From: JBJEFI01 sp051873875
GTDB taxonomy: Bacteria > Bacillota > Bacilli > Bacillales > Bacillaceae_G
NCBI GenBank assembly: GCA_051873875.1
Contig: JBJEFI010000092.1
Span: forward strand, 1 to 38,577
Length of the DNA: 38,577 bases
Direction: 5' to 3'
The notes beneath the pieces are model-generated. The model made no database searches, was not told the DNA's origin, and saw only the letters and a program-made list of their open reading frames with translations. Of this stretch, positions 32,183 through 38,577 are shown one piece after another (positions within the stretch are counted from its first letter, which is position 1; each line of letters opens with the position of its first letter). A program made the translations under genes and the position numbers.

Positions 32183-33961
32183 CTATTCTTCGATAGACAG
32201 AATCGATGCTTTTAACGGCTCTATTGCTAGTTTAATTGTTTCTGCTTCTAGTGCATATTCTTTTTTTGTCAATAAATCAACAATTCGTTTTCCTTTTGCA
32301 GCAATTGGCAGGTCGATGTCAATTGGTTCTGTTGAATTGTTTAATGTAATGATAATTTGTTCTTTTTCTGTTGCCTTTTTATACGTCACATAGCCTTTTT
32401 CGTCGTTTGCCTCAATGAAAGAGAAGGTACCTTTATTTCCAAACGCATCGTTTGTTTTTCTTAAATGAATTAATTGTTTTACATACGTGAATAAGTCTTT
32501 ATCTTGTTTTTCTTCATCCCATTCCATGCATTTGCGACATCCAGGGTCTGCGCCACCGTTCATCCCAATTTCATCGCCATAATAAATGCAAGGAGAGCCA
32601 GTGAAGCTTAATAATAATGTGAAAAGAAGTTTTAGTTTTTCTTTATTATTCCCACACTCTGTTAAAATTCTAGGTGTATCATGACTTCCTAATAAGTTAA
32701 AGGCAACTTCGTTCACATTATTTGGGTAAGAGTGTAAAACACTTGTTAAACGATTTTTAAATTCCACTGGCTTTATTTTGTCAAAAGCAAATAAATTTAA
32801 AGCAGCATTTGTAAAACGATAATTCATAACTGCATCAAATTGATCACCTTGTAACCAAGGCATGGAATCGTGCCAAATTTCTCCTAAAATATAAACGTCA
32901 TCTCTTATTTCATGGATAGCTTTACGGAAATCTCGCCAAAATGCATGATCTACCTCATTGGCTACATCTAGACGCCAACCATCAATGTCAAATTCACGAA
33001 CCCAATAACGTCCTACTTCTAATAAGTAGTTTTTCACTTCTTCATTTTCAGTATTTAGTTTTGGCATTGATGCGCCAAAAGCGAATGTATCGTAGTTTGG
33101 CTTTGGTTCTGTTTCAATAGGGAATTGATAAATATGGAACCAATCTTTATATTTAGATTTTTCTCCGTTTTTTAAGACATCTTGGAATGGTTCAAAGAAA
33201 TAACCACTATGATTAAACACAGCATCTAACATCACTTTAATACCGCGTTGGTGACATTCTTTTACTAGACGCTTAAAGGTTTCTTTTGTACCGAATTGAG
33301 GGTCGATTTCCATATAATCAATCGTATCGTATTTATGATTTGATGTCGCTTTGAAAATAGGTGTAAAATAAATACCGTTAACACCTAAGTTTGTTAAATG
33401 ATCTAAATGTTGGATAATTCCTTCGAAGTCACCACCGAAGAAGTTAGTAGGTGTTGGTTCGCTTTCTCCCCATGGTAACGTACCTTCTGGATTTAAAGAA
33501 GCATCTCCATTAGCAAAGCGTTCGGGGAAAATTTGATACCATATTGTTTCTTTTACCCATTCAGGGGCTTTGAATACATCCGCATTATTTAAAAATGGAA
33601 AAGCAAAGTAAAAGCCGACGCCATTTTGTGTGCCATGTGCACAATTTTCAGTCGTGTAGCCATCTTCTCCTAAAATAAGTGTTTCTTCTTCGTTGATTAG
33701 TTCAAATCCATAACGTAATCGACGAGCGGGAGGTTGAACAGCGGCGAACCAATAATCATATAAGTCTGAGCTTCCAGATTTGATCATTGGCATTTTGTGG
33801 TTTACCCATTTTCCATCCTCCCACATATACGGATCTCCGTGGATTAGGTTGACTGCGTTTACATCATCTTTTTTTGTTTGGAGACGAATGTGAATTGTTT
33901 TATTGTCGTAAGCGTATGCAAAATTATTTTTTGGACGATGATAAATTGCTTCTTTTAACAT
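32183..33961 (-). CDS. nplT: Neopullulanase/cyclomaltodextrinase/maltogenic amylase (GH13_20 type)
   Basis: Hydrolyses cyclodextrins, pullulan and maltodextrins, probably intracellularly since no signal peptide is present. 592 residues with an N-terminal carbohydrate-binding domain (about 1-125), the GH13 barrel and a C-terminal beta domain. Catalytic triad: D332 (GWRLDVAN), E361 (ILGEIWHDS), D428 (LLGSHDTPRI), within a few residues of the positions known in Geobacillus neopullulanase. The VMLDAVFNHSG and YQIFPERFANGD blocks are intact. It has a GGAGG ribosome site. It is divergent from malE and equivalent to B. subtilis mdxD, so it degrades what the transporter brings in. Confidence 0.93.
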   Translation of the reverse strand: MLKEAIYHRPKNNFAYAYDNKTIHIRLQTKKDDVNAVNLIHGDPYMWEDGKWVNHKMPMIKSGSSDLYDYWFAAVQPPARRLRYGFELINEEETLILGEDGYTTENCAHGTQNGVGFYFAFPFLNNADVFKAPEWVKETIWYQIFPERFANGDASLNPEGTLPWGESEPTPTNFFGGDFEGIIQHLDHLTNLGVNGIYFTPIFKATSNHKYDTIDYMEIDPQFGTKETFKRLVKECHQRGIKVMLDAVFNHSGYFFEPFQDVLKNGEKSKYKDWFHIYQFPIETEPKPNYDTFAFGASMPKLNTENEEVKNYLLEVGRYWVREFDIDGWRLDVANEVDHAFWRDFRKAIHEIRDDVYILGEIWHDSMPWLQGDQFDAVMNYRFTNAALNLFAFDKIKPVEFKNRLTSVLHSYPNNVNEVAFNLLGSHDTPRILTECGNNKEKLKLLFTLLLSFTGSPCIYYGDEIGMNGGADPGCRKCMEWDEEKQDKDLFTYVKQLIHLRKTNDAFGNKGTFSFIEANDEKGYVTYKKATEKEQIIITLNNSTEPIDIDLPIAAKGKRIVDLLTKKEYALEAETIKLAIEPLKASILSIEE

Positions 33962-34044
33962 AATAATTATCCTCCTGATATGTAAGTAGTATATGCGATA
34001 ATGTTATTTCGTACTTAATTAAATAGATGGCGTGAAATCAATAT

Positions 34045-34058
34045 TGCAATCGATTGCA
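34045..34058 (-). promoter_or_regulatory. LacI-type operator of nplT
   Basis: TGCAATCGATTGCA is a perfect 14-base palindrome and fits TGNAANCGNTTNCA exactly. A TTGCAA (34049-34044) that could serve as the -35 for nplT lies inside it, so binding should block initiation. Candidate binders are a MalR/MdxR-type repressor or CcpA. Confidence 0.72.
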
Positions 34059-34199
34059 TCATCTGATACTAGCTTAAAATACAACCCAGTTTACTGTCAA
34101 ATAATATTTTTAAAGGCTAATAGCCGTTTGGAATATGAATAAAAGATGAATAAATTATAGGAATAAAATATATTATTTAAATAATTTATAAAAAAACTA

Positions 34200-34228
34200 T
34201 TGCGTTTAAAAAAAGGGAGTGATAAAGT
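34200..34228 (+). promoter_or_regulatory. Candidate promoter of malE
   Basis: TTGCGT (34200-34205), a 17-base spacer and TAAAGT (34223-34228). The -10 is poor. An alternative is a TATAAA at 34307-34312 with TTACTT at 34285-34290. In either case the operators lie downstream of, or overlap, the promoter. Confidence 0.4.
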
Positions 34229-34243
34229 AATAAATGTAAGGGA

Positions 34244-34257
34244 TGCAAACGCTTTCC
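34244..34257 (+). promoter_or_regulatory. LacI-type operator 1 of malE
   Basis: TGCAAACGCTTTCC matches TGNAANCGNTTNCA at all but the last position. It is centred 26 bases from operator 2, about 2.5 helical turns. Confidence 0.68.
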
Positions 34258-34269
34258 GAAAGGTTATGA

Positions 34270-34283
34270 TGCATACGTTTGCA
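34270..34283 (+). promoter_or_regulatory. LacI-type operator 2 of malE
   Basis: TGCATACGTTTGCA matches TGNAANCGNTTNCA at all but one position and keeps outer dyad symmetry (TGCA...TGCA). It lies 65 bases before the malE ATG. Confidence 0.68.
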
Positions 34284-34347
34284 TTACTTAAATAAAGGTA
34301 CATAGCTATAAAAACGATTTTTATAATCAGGAAGGGGACAAGAAGTT

Positions 34348-35652
34348 ATGAAAAAGAAAGCGGTTGCGCTATTAACAGTGCCGGCTTTAGCGATGGGTTT
34401 ATTAGCAGGATGTGGATCAAAGGATGATGGGGGTAAATCATCTGATAAGAAAGTTTCATTATCAGTTCAAGTAGAAGAATCTTGGTTACCTTACTATGAA
34501 AAGGTAAAAGAAACAGTTGAAAAAGAACATGAGAATGCTGATATTACATTTATTAAAACAGGATCTTTTGATCATTTAGATGCACTTGATAAAACAGATC
34601 CAACGAATAAAGATATTGCTGATGTATTTGCTTTGCCAGCTGACAGATTATATGGTTTAGCAAAAAATAACGTATTAGCAGCAATTGATGCAGAGAAAAT
34701 GGCTGAAGAAGTTGGTGGTTTTAAAGACTTCAAAGGTGGACTTGGTGGGAACTTTAATGTTGATGGTGACTACTTAGCGTTCCCATATAACATTGAAACA
34801 TTACTTGGATTTGTTAACGTTGAAAATGCTAAAAAAGCTGGCATTGATTATACAAAGCCAATCGAATTCACTTCATTAAAAGCAGAACAATTACTTACTA
34901 TTGCACATGATGCTTGGTTTGGTGTTGCCTTTGCAAACTCTGCAGGTTTTGAGTTATTAGGAAAAGATAAAGATGGTAAATTATTCTCAGATGCTACTAA
35001 ATCATACAGTGAATTAAATGATGATCAAAAGAAATTATTTGAAGGATTATTTAATTACTGGAAACAACATAACGCTGCAAAAACAAACCTTTGGGATAAA
35101 GATGCAGCTGGTGGATATATTGATGAACAATTCAAAACAGGTGGAACAGATGCAATTAAAATTGATGGCCCATGGGCAACTCCAACTGTAAAAGAATTAG
35201 TTGGTAGCGCAGAAAACTTAGAAATCATTCCTTTAACAAACATTACATTTAACGGAAAACCTTTATCACACTGGAAAGGTGGATGGGGTCTTGGTGTAAA
35301 TGCTCGTGTTGAAGAAGATGCAGCTAAGATGGAAGTAGCAACTGCATTTATCGAAGAATTAGTTAACCCAGCTAACGCACAAGATTTATTCAAAGCTACT
35401 GGTAAAATTTTAGAAAACGTTGAACCTTCTGCTTATGAAGGAATCGATGCTTTAGATAAGAAAGTTATTGATGCAACATATGCTGGATACGAGGCAGCAG
35501 TAAATCGTCCATTATTCTCTGAATATGGTCAAGTATGGGATAGCTGGCAAAATGCATTATTATCTTGGTCATCTACAAAACCAGCTAACGCAGAAGCTGC
35601 TTACAAAGAAGTTCAAGCATCTTTCAATGCAATGATGGCTAACTTTAAATAA
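34348..35652 (+). CDS. malE: Maltodextrin-binding lipoprotein of an ABC transporter
   Basis: Extracellular solute-binding protein, family 1, anchored by lipid; 434 residues. A lipoprotein signal peptide (MKKKAVALLTVPALAMGLLA) ends in lipobox L-A-G-C with Cys at 22, then a Ser/Lys/Gly linker. Binding-protein features include DVFALPADRLYGLAKNN, YLAFPYNIETLLGFVN, and AIKIDGPWATPTVKEL. The downstream MalF and the divergent neopullulanase identify maltodextrins as the likely ligand. Two LacI-type operators precede it. Three stem-loops follow the stop and probably keep this cistron more abundant than the permeases. Confidence 0.9.
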   Translation: MKKKAVALLTVPALAMGLLAGCGSKDDGGKSSDKKVSLSVQVEESWLPYYEKVKETVEKEHENADITFIKTGSFDHLDALDKTDPTNKDIADVFALPADRLYGLAKNNVLAAIDAEKMAEEVGGFKDFKGGLGGNFNVDGDYLAFPYNIETLLGFVNVENAKKAGIDYTKPIEFTSLKAEQLLTIAHDAWFGVAFANSAGFELLGKDKDGKLFSDATKSYSELNDDQKKLFEGLFNYWKQHNAAKTNLWDKDAAGGYIDEQFKTGGTDAIKIDGPWATPTVKELVGSAENLEIIPLTNITFNGKPLSHWKGGWGLGVNARVEEDAAKMEVATAFIEELVNPANAQDLFKATGKILENVEPSAYEGIDALDKKVIDATYAGYEAAVNRPLFSEYGQVWDSWQNALLSWSSTKPANAEAAYKEVQASFNAMMANFK

Positions 35653-35677
35653 TAGAATAAAATAGTTTAAGTTTGGG

Positions 35678-35785
35678 AGCTGACCATATAAGGGTCAGCT
35701 TCTAAGGGAGAAGGGAAAGGTTGTGAGTTAAAAACTTTCTTTTCCCTTCTCCCTTAGGTTTAAAAGGGATTAGTAAAGGATCCCT
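35678..35785 (+). promoter_or_regulatory. Three consecutive stem-loops between malE and the next cistron
   Basis: First: AGCTGACC with GGTCAGCT (35678-35700). Second: a perfect 17-bp stem, CTAAGGGAGAAGGGAAA (35702-35718) with its complement at 35741-35757. Third: AGGGAT with ATCCCT (35765-35785). None has a full U run, so they look like transcript-processing or stability structures, with attenuation of downstream genes possible. Confidence 0.7.
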
Positions 35786-35807
35786 GACTTATAGCAAGGA
35801 GGACTGC

Positions 35808-36269
35808 ATGAGAGAACAAATAGAGATGCCAAGAGGAACATTTTACATAATTGCGGGGACATGTGCGGTTATCATCCTATTAACTTCACTTGAGATGCTA
35901 ATTAGAGCGAAGGACACACACTTATTTGAAATGTGGTTATCTAACTCAAATGGAGATATAAGTTTGTTAGGTCAAACTAATGATGAGTTATATAGGACTT
36001 ATTTGAATATGTGCTTATCTACATTTTTTGTTCGAGTAATCACACCGATGGGATTAGCGTTACACAGTTACGTTACGTTAACCAAATTAAGAGTAAGTAA
36101 ATTATATGTAGGAATATGGATTCTCTTATTAATAGGAATATTTTTACTTACAACGATTGGTGAAACGTTTTATTCTATCTTATTTATTATAAGTGGGATA
36201 GGTTATCTTATTTTATTACTCGTAATGATTAGCTTAGGGAAGCGTTTATATGATGTAAGAAGTCTTTAA
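35808..36269 (+). CDS. Small four-span membrane protein of unknown function in the maltodextrin operon
   Basis: 153 residues. Four hydrophobic segments are visible at about 11-31, 68-92, 98-118 and 121-145. Between the first two is a ~35-residue presumably extracellular stretch (RAKDTHLFEMWLSNSNGDIS and on). The protein ends in the basic tail GKRLYDVRSL. No motif I recognise. It has a perfect AAGGAGG ribosome site, and malF follows after 31 bases, so it is translated from the same message. B. subtilis has a membrane protein, YvdJ, after its maltodextrin permease genes, but I cannot show homology. Assembly factor or transporter regulator are guesses. Confidence 0.7.
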   Translation: MREQIEMPRGTFYIIAGTCAVIILLTSLEMLIRAKDTHLFEMWLSNSNGDISLLGQTNDELYRTYLNMCLSTFFVRVITPMGLALHSYVTLTKLRVSKLYVGIWILLLIGIFLLTTIGETFYSILFIISGIGYLILLLVMISLGKRLYDVRSL

Positions 36270-36300
36270 TTTTAGAAACGTATCAAAGGAGGGAAAAAGG

Positions 36301-38388
36301 TTGAAAAAGTTCAATATGTATTTATATGATAATTTAGATCATGAATATGATAGAAAAAATCTGTATTTATATGAAGTTTCAGCTTTACAAGAAAAGATCA
36401 AGGATGCAAGTGGCAAGGAAAAAGAGCAATTAAATAATCAATTACGAGAGTTAATAAAGAATAAAGACAATCATGAGTATAATAAACGATTAGCAGCATA
36501 TGAACAAAAAGAAAAGGCTCTTCTTAAACAAGTAACTGGGAAGGTTACCACATTTAAAAAGAATATAGATACGTCGTTACCAAAAAGCGTTCAGAAGCTA
36601 AGTGTAAGACTTTTTAAAGCAAAAGAGTTAGTAAATTTTTATAAGCAATATGTAAATTTAACCTACGATGCAGAATTATTATATAAGCAATATACAATGG
36701 AAATTCAACAAATACCTCCAATTATCGATTTTGCGAAAGAGTGTAAAAAAGAATTAGATGCTGCAGTTAAGGATGCAGCTAGTATAACTCCTAGTGAACA
36801 AGCAATGTTCGATGAAGAATTTAAACAATTTAAAATTGATGAAAAGAAGAAATTAAAAGCAAAAATAAATGATATTAAAGCAAAGCAAAAAGAAGGACTA
36901 ATATCAAAACAAGCAAAAGAAAATGCTATTAAAGAATGTAAACGAACATATAAAGAAGATACTTTAGTAAAATCATTTGAATGTCAAAAGACATACAATA
37001 AGGAAATTATAAAAAATAAAAAACACGAGCTTAATAAAGTAGTAAAACAAAAGATTAATACAGTAAATATCAATGTAGCCGATCTTCGTAGGGTGCATCC
37101 GGTAGAAAGCGAAAAAACACTACCTTGGATTTCCTATGCTACTTTTTTAATCCCAGGGCTTGGACAATTATGTAACAAGCAATATATAAAATCGATTATT
37201 ATGTTCTTAGTAACAATATACATATATGGTATTGCAGTTCCTTATGCTTTAGGATTTGGTAACTATAAAGGAGATGGAATTGCCGGTCTTATTAGTTTGG
37301 CTGAAGGGGCAGGTAGACTTGATCGTTCCGTAATCTTTATGATTGAAGGAATATTAGCAATTGCGTTAATGATTATTGCTGTTGTATTAATGTATCTATC
37401 CTTTAAGGATGTCAATAAAGTAGAAAAAGATAAAATAAGAGGAACACGACAAAAATCTTGGGTTGAAACAAAACAAACAATTACCGAGGATGGATTCCCA
37501 TTCATGGTTTTATCACCAGCTCTACTTATTACTATTTTTATCGTTTTTGTTCCAATTGCAACAACAATTTTATTATCATTTACAAACATGGGACCAGATA
37601 CACAAGCGAAATTTGGATGGGATGCATTAGAAAACTATAAAGTTATCGCTTTAGGAGAAGGAATAGCCGGATCGGCATTCTGGAGAATTCTTGGGTGGAC
37701 AATTGTTTGGACGATAGGGGCTACTACTTTAGCCGTTGCGTTAGGATTTATTTTAGCCATCGTTCTTAACAATGATCGAATTAAAGGAAAAGTGTTGTTC
37801 AGATCTATTTATTTATTACCTTGGGCAGTACCAGCCTTTATTACAGTTGTATTTTTTAGTATTTTATCAGCACCAAACGGTACAATTACACAAGCATTAC
37901 AAGGTGTTTTTGGAGAGGATTTCTCTATTAAGCATGACCCATTTGTAGCGCGACTAACGTTAATTTGTATCCAAGCTTGGCTAGGAAGCGCATATGTATT
38001 CTTATTATCTACTGGTGTACTTCAATCGATTAGTAAAGAATTATACGAAGCAGCAGATATTGATGGTGCAACAAGCTGGAAAAAACTGGTTAAAATTACT
38101 GTGCCATTAGTATTGTTCCAAACAGCACCACTATTAGTAGGACAGTATACGTTTAACTTTAATAACTTTTCTATTATCTATTTATTCAATATGGGGGGAC
38201 CATTTAACCCATCAGAATATGGAAACTTAGCAGGATCAACAGACTTATTAATTTCGTATATATACAAGTTAACGATGGAAAACCAATATCAAGCTTTAGG
38301 GGCGGCCATTACAGTCGTTATTTCATTAGTCCTTATTATCTTTGCATATATAGGATTTAGAAATACAGAAGCGTTTAAGAAGGAGTAG
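36301..38388 (+). CDS. malF: Maltodextrin ABC transporter permease MalF with a long N-terminal coiled-coil extension
   Basis: 695 residues, far longer than the ~435 of Bacillus MdxF. Residues 1-273 are soluble, very lysine-rich and helix-forming, with heptad-like stretches (LQEKIKDASGKEKEQLNNQL; KLKAKINDIKAKQKEGLISK) and several Cys. From about 274 the normal protein begins: the IPGLGQLCNKQYIKSII segment seen at the start of Firmicute MalF, three early spans to about 368, a basic linker, then the permease core from about 398. The EAA loop for the ATPase is present (ELYEAADIDGATSWKKLVKI). The start is TTG, set by GGAGGG (36288-36293) 7 bases upstream. The downstream gene begins 5 bases after the stop. 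Confidence 0.9.
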   Translation: MKKFNMYLYDNLDHEYDRKNLYLYEVSALQEKIKDASGKEKEQLNNQLRELIKNKDNHEYNKRLAAYEQKEKALLKQVTGKVTTFKKNIDTSLPKSVQKLSVRLFKAKELVNFYKQYVNLTYDAELLYKQYTMEIQQIPPIIDFAKECKKELDAAVKDAASITPSEQAMFDEEFKQFKIDEKKKLKAKINDIKAKQKEGLISKQAKENAIKECKRTYKEDTLVKSFECQKTYNKEIIKNKKHELNKVVKQKINTVNINVADLRRVHPVESEKTLPWISYATFLIPGLGQLCNKQYIKSIIMFLVTIYIYGIAVPYALGFGNYKGDGIAGLISLAEGAGRLDRSVIFMIEGILAIALMIIAVVLMYLSFKDVNKVEKDKIRGTRQKSWVETKQTITEDGFPFMVLSPALLITIFIVFVPIATTILLSFTNMGPDTQAKFGWDALENYKVIALGEGIAGSAFWRILGWTIVWTIGATTLAVALGFILAIVLNNDRIKGKVLFRSIYLLPWAVPAFITVVFFSILSAPNGTITQALQGVFGEDFSIKHDPFVARLTLICIQAWLGSAYVFLLSTGVLQSISKELYEAADIDGATSWKKLVKITVPLVLFQTAPLLVGQYTFNFNNFSIIYLFNMGGPFNPSEYGNLAGSTDLLISYIYKLTMENQYQALGAAITVVISLVLIIFAYIGFRNTEAFKKE

Positions 38389-38393
38389 AAGAG

Positions 38394-38577
38394 ATGAATA
38401 AATTAAATAGTAAAAACAATGACACACCTCTTTCTGATAATCAGACTCCTGCTTTAGAGGGGAAAAAAACGAGTAAATTATTTGGAATGGGAGCTTTTAA
38501 GAAGAAAAAAAATAATTTGTATCCTCTTTCTGATAATCAGACTCCTGCTTTAGAGGGGAAAAAAACGAGTAAATTAT
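38394..38577 (+). CDS. malG: N-terminus of a presumed MalG permease with tandem repeats, cut by the window end
   Basis: ATG 38394 is preceded by AAGGAG overlapping the malF stop. The frame stays open for 61 codons to the end. It encodes M-N-K-L-N-S-K-N-N-D-T, then a 32-residue unit beginning PLSDNQTPALEGKKTSKL and continuing FGMGAFKKKKNNLY, then the start of a second identical unit. The sequence is hydrophilic and basic with no membrane span yet. Assignment to malG rests only on operon position after malF. It would be another cytoplasmic N-terminal addition, paralleling malF. Confidence 0.55.
   Translation, partial: MNKLNSKNNDTPLSDNQTPALEGKKTSKLFGMGAFKKKKNNLYPLSDNQTPALEGKKTSKL
38427..38577 (+). 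repeat. 96-bp tandem repeat at the end of the window
   Basis: Bases 38427-38481 recur exactly at 38523-38577: 55 identical bases at an offset of 96, in frame (32 codons). The bases just before the copies differ (A against T), and the window stops inside the second copy. Each unit contains CTGATAATCAG and CCTCT...AGAGG dyads. True copy number is unknown. Confidence 0.93.

Larger units (their letters stand above)
33962..34347. promoter_or_regulatory. Divergent control region between nplT and malE (386 bases without a gene)
   Basis: It holds the nplT ribosome site, a palindromic LacI-type operator at 34045-34058, an AT-rich middle (34085-34200) where I see no gene, a possible malE promoter, two further operators, and the malE ribosome site (GGAAGGGG, 34330-34337). 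A 68-codon minus-strand frame at 34097-34303 runs across the malE operators and has no family features. Confidence 0.8.

Noticed and set aside
34097..34303. 68-codon minus-strand frame upstream of malE
   Set aside because: It overlaps two operators and a likely promoter and encodes a low-complexity Phe/Tyr/Asn sequence typical of AT-rich noncoding DNA.
38427..38481. CRISPR-like interpretation of the terminal direct repeat
   Set aside because: Only two copies, in frame within a coding sequence, and the unit is 96 bp with no spacer variation visible; a coding tandem repeat explains it better.

Overview
The window reads as chromosomal DNA of a low-G+C, endospore-forming Bacillaceae bacterium. 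Three things support this: a complete gerPABCDEF spore-coat operon, comK with addAB, and long stretches of gene order matching the Bacillus subtilis yhg/yhf/yhj/yis region (hemH-hemY-yhgD; yhfH-yhfI-lcfB-yhfN; comK-yhjE-sipV-addB-addA; gerP-yisK; yisN-asnO). It is not B. subtilis itself. A glyoxylate shunt (aceBA) sits between yhfN and comK, sbcDC is missing between addA and gerP, and ammonium-transport and maltodextrin genes follow asnO. There is no IS element, phage, CRISPR array, tRNA or rRNA gene.

Layout. 1-2907: end of heme synthesis (partial ferrochelatase, coproporphyrinogen oxidase) and a TetR regulator. 3019-4638: a LacI regulator with its own operator-like site, then cytidine deaminase. 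4873-9005: minus-strand YhfH zinc-ribbon microprotein, metallo-hydrolase YhfI, acyl-CoA ligase LcfB behind a FadR-like box, and M48 membrane protease YhfN. 9116-12004: malate synthase and isocitrate lyase. 12219-21321: comK, a TVP38-type membrane protein, type I signal peptidase, and addB/addA overlapping by 26 bases. 21512-23453: gerP on the minus strand with a sigma-K-type promoter. 23700-24446: yisK, interrupted by 100 N. 24608-28592: ornithine aminotransferase (-), YisN (-), asparagine synthetase (+). 28917-30521: glnB-amtB (-) behind a TnrA box. 30755-32095: MATE exporter (-). 32183 to the end: divergent maltodextrin genes, with neopullulanase on minus and binding protein, small membrane protein, MalF and a truncated presumed MalG on plus.

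The most unusual part is the maltodextrin transporter. MalF carries about 273 extra lysine-rich, coiled-coil-like residues before its normal membrane part. The next gene opens with a 96-bp (32-residue) in-frame tandem repeat. The last 55 bases of the window exactly match an internal segment, which looks like assembly broken by the repeat. A small unknown membrane protein lies between malE and malF, and three LacI-type operators flank the divergent promoters. A second item of interest is a 126-bp stretch with perfect 11-bp terminal inverted repeats directly after asnO. Most other genes are ordinary core genes, many with readable regulatory sites. All assignments come from reading the sequence and remembered families; no database search was run.
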